Assembly: GCA_030728235.1 (NCBI GenBank)
Contig: JANRAA010000058.1
Coordinates: 1-7,995 of the forward strand
DNA length: 7,995 nt
DNA from: Flavobacteriales bacterium
GTDB lineage: Bacteria; Bacteroidota; Bacteroidia; Flavobacteriales_D; Sanyastnellaceae
Direction of reading: 5' to 3'
Shown: positions 5,193 through 7,995 of the stretch, piece after piece
How positions within the stretch are numbered: position 1 is the first letter of the stretch
Layout of the letters: each line of letters starts with the position of its first letter
Made by a program: the position numbers and the translations under genes
The notes under the pieces: generated by a model
What the model saw: the letters and a program-made list of their open reading frames with translations, nothing else
Databases searched by the model: none
What the model was told of the DNA's origin: nothing

Positions 5193-7970
5193 TTAGTCTT
5201 TTACATCCAGTGTTTCGCGCTTCCATTGCACTTCGGTGATGGAGCGACCATTTTTGAAATAGTAGGTTCCTGTTTTCGAAATCACTTTACGGAAGATGTC
5301 GACCTTGTTGCCGCGTTTAACCGTACGTTCAATGACCATTTTATTTCCTTCCTCATAAGAGCGCTCTTCAATACCTTCTTCAAGGTCTTGAGCTCCTGCA
5401 GGCAGAATGTAGTCATCGAAATCTTTTTGCTTGCCTGTATCTTTATCGAAAAGTTCGCTTCTTCTGTCTGATTTACGAAGATCAGCTTCTTCACTTCGGT
5501 CGCTCAAGAAATAAGAGTTATTTTCTTTTTCTTTTTTGACGTTGTATTCATTGGTTTCAAGCAAAACCTCTTTGCCCTCACTTATATCGCGGTATTGTTT
5601 CTTTTTACCTTCGGTATCTTCGTAGTTCGAAGCCAGTCTCTCGTCTGCAGCACCAGTAACATCACGGTAATATTCTGAATTGGCTGCTTTCTCAGTTTCC
5701 TTGTCAGACGCATTGTTTAGGCGTATATCCTCTCCTCTATTCGCTTGATTGCGATTGCCTTCTTTTTGACGTTCAGCCTCGTACTCATTGTCTTGACGAA
5801 TGGCACCACTTTTACTGATGTAGCTATCGTTGTTGCTCTGGTAGGTTTGCTTATCGCGTTCTACATTGTCTATTCTTTCTGCGCGATTTAAATCGTTCAT
5901 TGCCAAGGCTGAGTATGACTCACCTTTTGCGTACTCTTCTTCTTTGTAGTCATCTCTGCGCGCTTGAGAATTCGCATCGAACGTCTGCAGTGTCGTTTGG
6001 GTTCTATCCTTTTCACGAGCTTTGTCGTCAACCTTACCTGTTCTATTTAATTCGCCATCTCGGTAAATCACCTCCAACTTTTCGTTCACAGCATCGCGCT
6101 CTTCTAAATTCTCATTTCTCCGTTGGTTTGCATCTGCCGTGTATTCGGTGATATCGTCTTTACGGTCTTGTTTGATTTGCTCAATGGTTTTTCCTTTCGC
6201 ACGTTGCTCATTCTCATGAGCTTCTCTGTAGTAGCGCTCTGCCTCATCTTCAGTTGAAGAGTTTGCATTGTTCAAGAACGCTTCATTTCTTCTGCGTTCC
6301 TCTTCTTCTTTGCGCGCTTTTTCCTGCGCTAAGCGATTTCGTTCGGCTTCTTCCGCCTCCAATTTCTTCTGACGTTCAGCATCCATCGACGCCTCTCGTT
6401 TTTCACGTTCCAAGCGATCCGCTTCTTCTTGTGCCAAGCGATCTGCTTCGGCTTTGCGGCGCTGTTCTTCAGCCAGCGCGTTCGAGTTTGCTGCCGACTT
6501 TTCAGCAAGCAGCTCATCAATTCTTTGGATGCGTGATTTCGGGTATTTCTCTGCCGACTTCAATTGAGAAGCAGCTATGTAATCTGTTTTGGCTTCTTCC
6601 AATTGCTCACCGTCGAATTTCTTATCTGCTGAGGCTATAAGCGCCTTGTATTCACGATCAATGCGTTCTACTTCTGCGTTGGCTGATTCATTGGCACGAT
6701 CAGCGGCTTCTTTTGCAGCAAGGTCAGCAAGTATCTTTTCGATTTCAGCAATCTTGTCTACAGGTAGCTTTTCACCCGGCTTCAGCGTCTTTGCCTCTTC
6801 GTAGTTCCGCAGAGCTACCTGGTACTCTTTCGAGCCTATGTTCTTCTGACCTAGATCAATCAATTCCTTGTAGCGCTTCTCCTTTTGCTCTGCTGCCATA
6901 GCGCTCGACAATGCCTCGTCTATAAGGCGTTGTGCTTCTTTGATACGCTCTCTCGGGTATTGTTCGGTACCTATTACGGCTATTGCTTCTTGGTACTTTT
7001 CTATCGAAATAGCGTAGTTCTTATTCGAAAATTCTTTGTCTGCAGCGGTTATCAACTGATCATACTTCGCCTTATTCTGCAGAGCAGCCCTTTTCTTTTC
7101 TACTTCAGCAAGCAAATCTTTTGGCTCACGTTCTTCTGGCTTCAACTTGATTGCCTCATTGAGATTGGAAACGGCATCGTCGAAGCTTTCCTTCTTGATG
7201 TTGCTTTTGGCATTGGCCATCAAGTCATTGTACTTCTTTTCGAGATTGGCGGCTGCATTTTCAGCATCGAGCTTCGCTTGAGCGTCGGCTCTTTTGGCAA
7301 TCACAGGCTCTTCTTTTGGGAACAAACGCAATGCAGCATCGTACTTGTCGATAGCTTCTGCGTACTTCTTCTCCATTACTTTTTGATCACCTTTTTTGAC
7401 AAGTTCGTCAAACTCTTTTCTGAGTTTTTCTTGCTCTCCTGCCAACTTCTTTAAACGTTCAAATTCAGCATCGATTTTCTGCTGCATTCTTCCAGTGTAG
7501 TCGTAATCGAACTCAACAGAATTTCTAACAGGATCGAAAGACGCCTTTCCAATTGGCGCATCGAGAATTGACAGATCGAAGCCTTCAATGTAGGCGAAAA
7601 GCGACATGTCTACCGTCATCTGAAATCCACCTTCGAGGTCTTCCATCGGAATTCCTTTTGTGTTTAGTTCAAGTTTCTTGGTGACAAAATCTTGTTTTGA
7701 AAACTGAATGACGTAGTTAAAACCCAATGGCAACTCGAACTCATATTTACCACTTCCTGAGGTGGTTACGTTCTCTAATTCTTTGCCGTTTTGAAGCACT
7801 TTGACTTGAACACCTTCCATCTTTTTCATCGACTCGGTATCTTTCACCCCGCCGTGAATTAGGATGATCTCACTTTGTCCGAAAACAGCCACTGAAAACA
7901 CCGAAAACAGTGTTACCAAAAGCAGATTTCTAAAGGATTGAAGATGATATTTCGGGTAGTTTCCTTGCAT
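5193..7970 (-). CDS. Large exported envelope protein: regulatory-like beta domain, TPR-like repeats, coiled coil, charged 53-residue repeats and a conserved-looking C-terminus; function unknown
   Basis: The protein has 925 aa. Residues 1-31 are a Sec signal peptide, with hydrophobic core LLLVTLFSVFSVAVF and likely cleavage FG|QS. Residues about 34-105 resemble a carboxypeptidase-regulatory-like beta-sandwich (GGVKDTESMKKMEGVQVKVL, SGSGKYEFELPLG). Residues 187-491 hold five TPR-like repeats, and 495-565 are a Glu/Arg/Ala-rich coiled coil. Residues about 592-855 are very polar, with a degenerate repeat of about 53 residues. The last 65 residues are beta-rich and contain ERTVKRGNKVDIFRKV, TYYFKNGRSITEVQWKRET. 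No OmpA-type peptidoglycan-binding domain, T9SS sorting signal or enzyme motif is seen, so a structural, scaffolding or adaptor role in the periplasm or at the outer membrane is inferred. The start is firm: an in-frame TGA lies 6 bases upstream of the ATG. It is paired with aroQ downstream. Similar signal-CRD-TPR proteins are common in Bacteroidota. Confidence 0.88.
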   Translation of the reverse strand: MQGNYPKYHLQSFRNLLLVTLFSVFSVAVFGQSEIILIHGGVKDTESMKKMEGVQVKVLQNGKELENVTTSGSGKYEFELPLGFNYVIQFSKQDFVTKKLELNTKGIPMEDLEGGFQMTVDMSLFAYIEGFDLSILDAPIGKASFDPVRNSVEFDYDYTGRMQQKIDAEFERLKKLAGEQEKLRKEFDELVKKGDQKVMEKKYAEAIDKYDAALRLFPKEEPVIAKRADAQAKLDAENAAANLEKKYNDLMANAKSNIKKESFDDAVSNLNEAIKLKPEEREPKDLLAEVEKKRAALQNKAKYDQLITAADKEFSNKNYAISIEKYQEAIAVIGTEQYPRERIKEAQRLIDEALSSAMAAEQKEKRYKELIDLGQKNIGSKEYQVALRNYEEAKTLKPGEKLPVDKIAEIEKILADLAAKEAADRANESANAEVERIDREYKALIASADKKFDGEQLEEAKTDYIAASQLKSAEKYPKSRIQRIDELLAEKSAANSNALAEEQRRKAEADRLAQEEADRLEREKREASMDAERQKKLEAEEAERNRLAQEKARKEEEERRRNEAFLNNANSSTEDEAERYYREAHENEQRAKGKTIEQIKQDRKDDITEYTADANQRRNENLEERDAVNEKLEVIYRDGELNRTGKVDDKAREKDRTQTTLQTFDANSQARRDDYKEEEYAKGESYSALAMNDLNRAERIDNVERDKQTYQSNNDSYISKSGAIRQDNEYEAERQKEGNRNQANRGEDIRLNNASDKETEKAANSEYYRDVTGAADERLASNYEDTEGKKKQYRDISEGKEVLLETNEYNVKKEKENNSYFLSDRSEEADLRKSDRRSELFDKDTGKQKDFDDYILPAGAQDLEEGIEERSYEEGNKMVIERTVKRGNKVDIFRKVISKTGTYYFKNGRSITEVQWKRETLDVKD
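5406..6197 (-). repeat. Degenerate repeats of about 53 residues in the polar region of the 925-aa protein (residues about 592-855)
   Basis: An aromatic residue recurs at Y610, F664, Y717, Y767 and Y820 (spacing 54, 53, 50, 53). Before each one stands a charged stretch of similar type: KQDRKDDITEY, DRTQTTLQTF, DKQTYQSNNDSY, ETEKAANSEY, KEKENNSY. After each comes a stretch rich in Asp, Arg, Ser and Asn such as DANSQARRDDY or SKSGAIRQDNEY. The composition (mostly D, E, K, R, N, Q, S, Y; few hydrophobics) suggests an extended or disordered, possibly helical spacer. The repeat was found by eye and needs a self-alignment. Confidence 0.45.
6276..6488 (-). other. Charged coiled-coil segment of the 925-aa protein (residues about 495-565)
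   Basis: Residues 495-565 are almost only Glu, Arg, Lys, Ala, Leu and Gln, as in EEQRRKAEADRLAQEEADRL, with leucines or alanines at heptad-like spacing and no proline or glycine. This should form a long single helix or a dimeric coiled coil. A short DNA-level repeat lies inside: CAAGCGAT(C/T)CGCTTC-like sequence occurs at 6411-6426 and 6435-6450, 24 bases (8 codons, ADRLAQEE/ADRLEREK) apart, suggesting local slippage-type growth. Confidence 0.7.
6498..7412 (-). repeat. Five tandem TPR-like repeats in the 925-aa protein (residues 187-491)
   Basis: The repeats begin at F187, Y247, Y303, Y367 and Y441, so spacing is 60, 56, 64 and 74 residues. Each has the pattern Y-x-x-L-[IM]-x-x-A/G-(about 10)-Y/F-x-x-A-(5)-Y/L-x-x-A-x-x-L-(P), then a helix such as RIKEAQRLIDEAL or KIAEIEKILADL. 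Examples are YKELIDLGQKNIGSKEYQVA and YKALIASADKKFDGEQLEEA. The helix-turn-helix core with a following linker helix resembles TPR units with inserted third helices. This suggests a protein-protein interaction scaffold. The repeats are diverged at DNA level, so they are old rather than a recent expansion. Confidence 0.75.
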
Positions 7971-7995
7971 TGCTGGTCATTGCACTATTCAGTGA

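Noticed and set aside
6254..6640. + strand open frame of about 128 codons
   Set aside because: It is antisense to the Glu/Arg/Ala-rich coiled coil. Its Ser/Leu/Pro/Cys composition is the mirror of that low-complexity stretch.
6885..7454. Long + strand open frame (about 189 codons) rich in Phe, Leu, Cys and Val, looking like a membrane protein
   Set aside because: It lies fully antisense to the repeat region of the 925-aa gene. Lys/Glu codons on one strand read as Phe/Leu/Ser on the other, which explains its hydrophobicity. It shows no domain or family motif.
5193..7970. Identification of the 925-aa protein as PorE or another OmpA-type T9SS component
   Set aside because: The TPR-like and regulatory-like parts fit, but no WD40 repeats or OmpA peptidoglycan-binding motif is present and the C-terminus is unrelated.
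7971..7995. Overlapping ATG at 7980-7978 on the - strand as an alternative start or another gene
   Set aside because: It is out of frame with the 925-aa gene, and that frame ends within about 50 bases inside the gene. An in-frame TGA blocks extension of the 925-aa gene upstream.

Overview
The window looks like a piece of chromosome from a member of the Bacteroidota, probably close to the Flavobacteriales. Four things point there. A NagZ-type GH3 protein is fused to a serine hydrolase and followed by bshA. A secreted protein starts with a carboxypeptidase-regulatory-like domain and has a predicted 'G|Q' signal cleavage. None of the start codons has a recognisable Shine-Dalgarno sequence. GC content is moderate. 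The taxonomic placement is an inference from gene content, not from a marker gene.

Layout: two convergent gene blocks fill almost the whole window. On the + strand are a 993-aa exported GH3/serine-hydrolase fusion (33-3014), bshA for the first step of bacillithiol synthesis (about 3033-4166), and a 196-aa two-helix membrane protein whose ATG overlaps the bshA stop (4163-4753). On the - strand are a 925-aa exported repeat and coiled-coil protein (7970-5193) and then aroQ, the type II dehydroquinase (5188-4760), after a 4-base gap. The two blocks meet tail to tail with only 6 bases between stop codons. There is no intergenic stretch over 300 bases, and I see no RNA gene, mobile element or CRISPR array. 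The 32 bases before the first gene and the 25 bases after 7970 are too short to interpret.

How the genes may work together: the GH3 part of the first protein should release GlcNAc from muropeptides. Its C-terminal part resembles the serine-hydrolase fold that in Bacillus (AmiE, partner of NagZ) removes the peptide from MurNAc. BshA consumes UDP-GlcNAc and malate, so the + strand block may join wall turnover or GlcNAc supply with low-molecular-weight thiol synthesis. The 196-aa protein has no known role. On the - strand, aroQ is a housekeeping shikimate-pathway gene sitting behind a large envelope protein of unknown function.

Most of the window is ordinary core genome. The parts most worth attention are the two-activity fusion, the small membrane protein coupled to bshA, and the layered architecture of the 925-aa protein, which contains what I read as a second, degenerate repeat family of about 53 residues.
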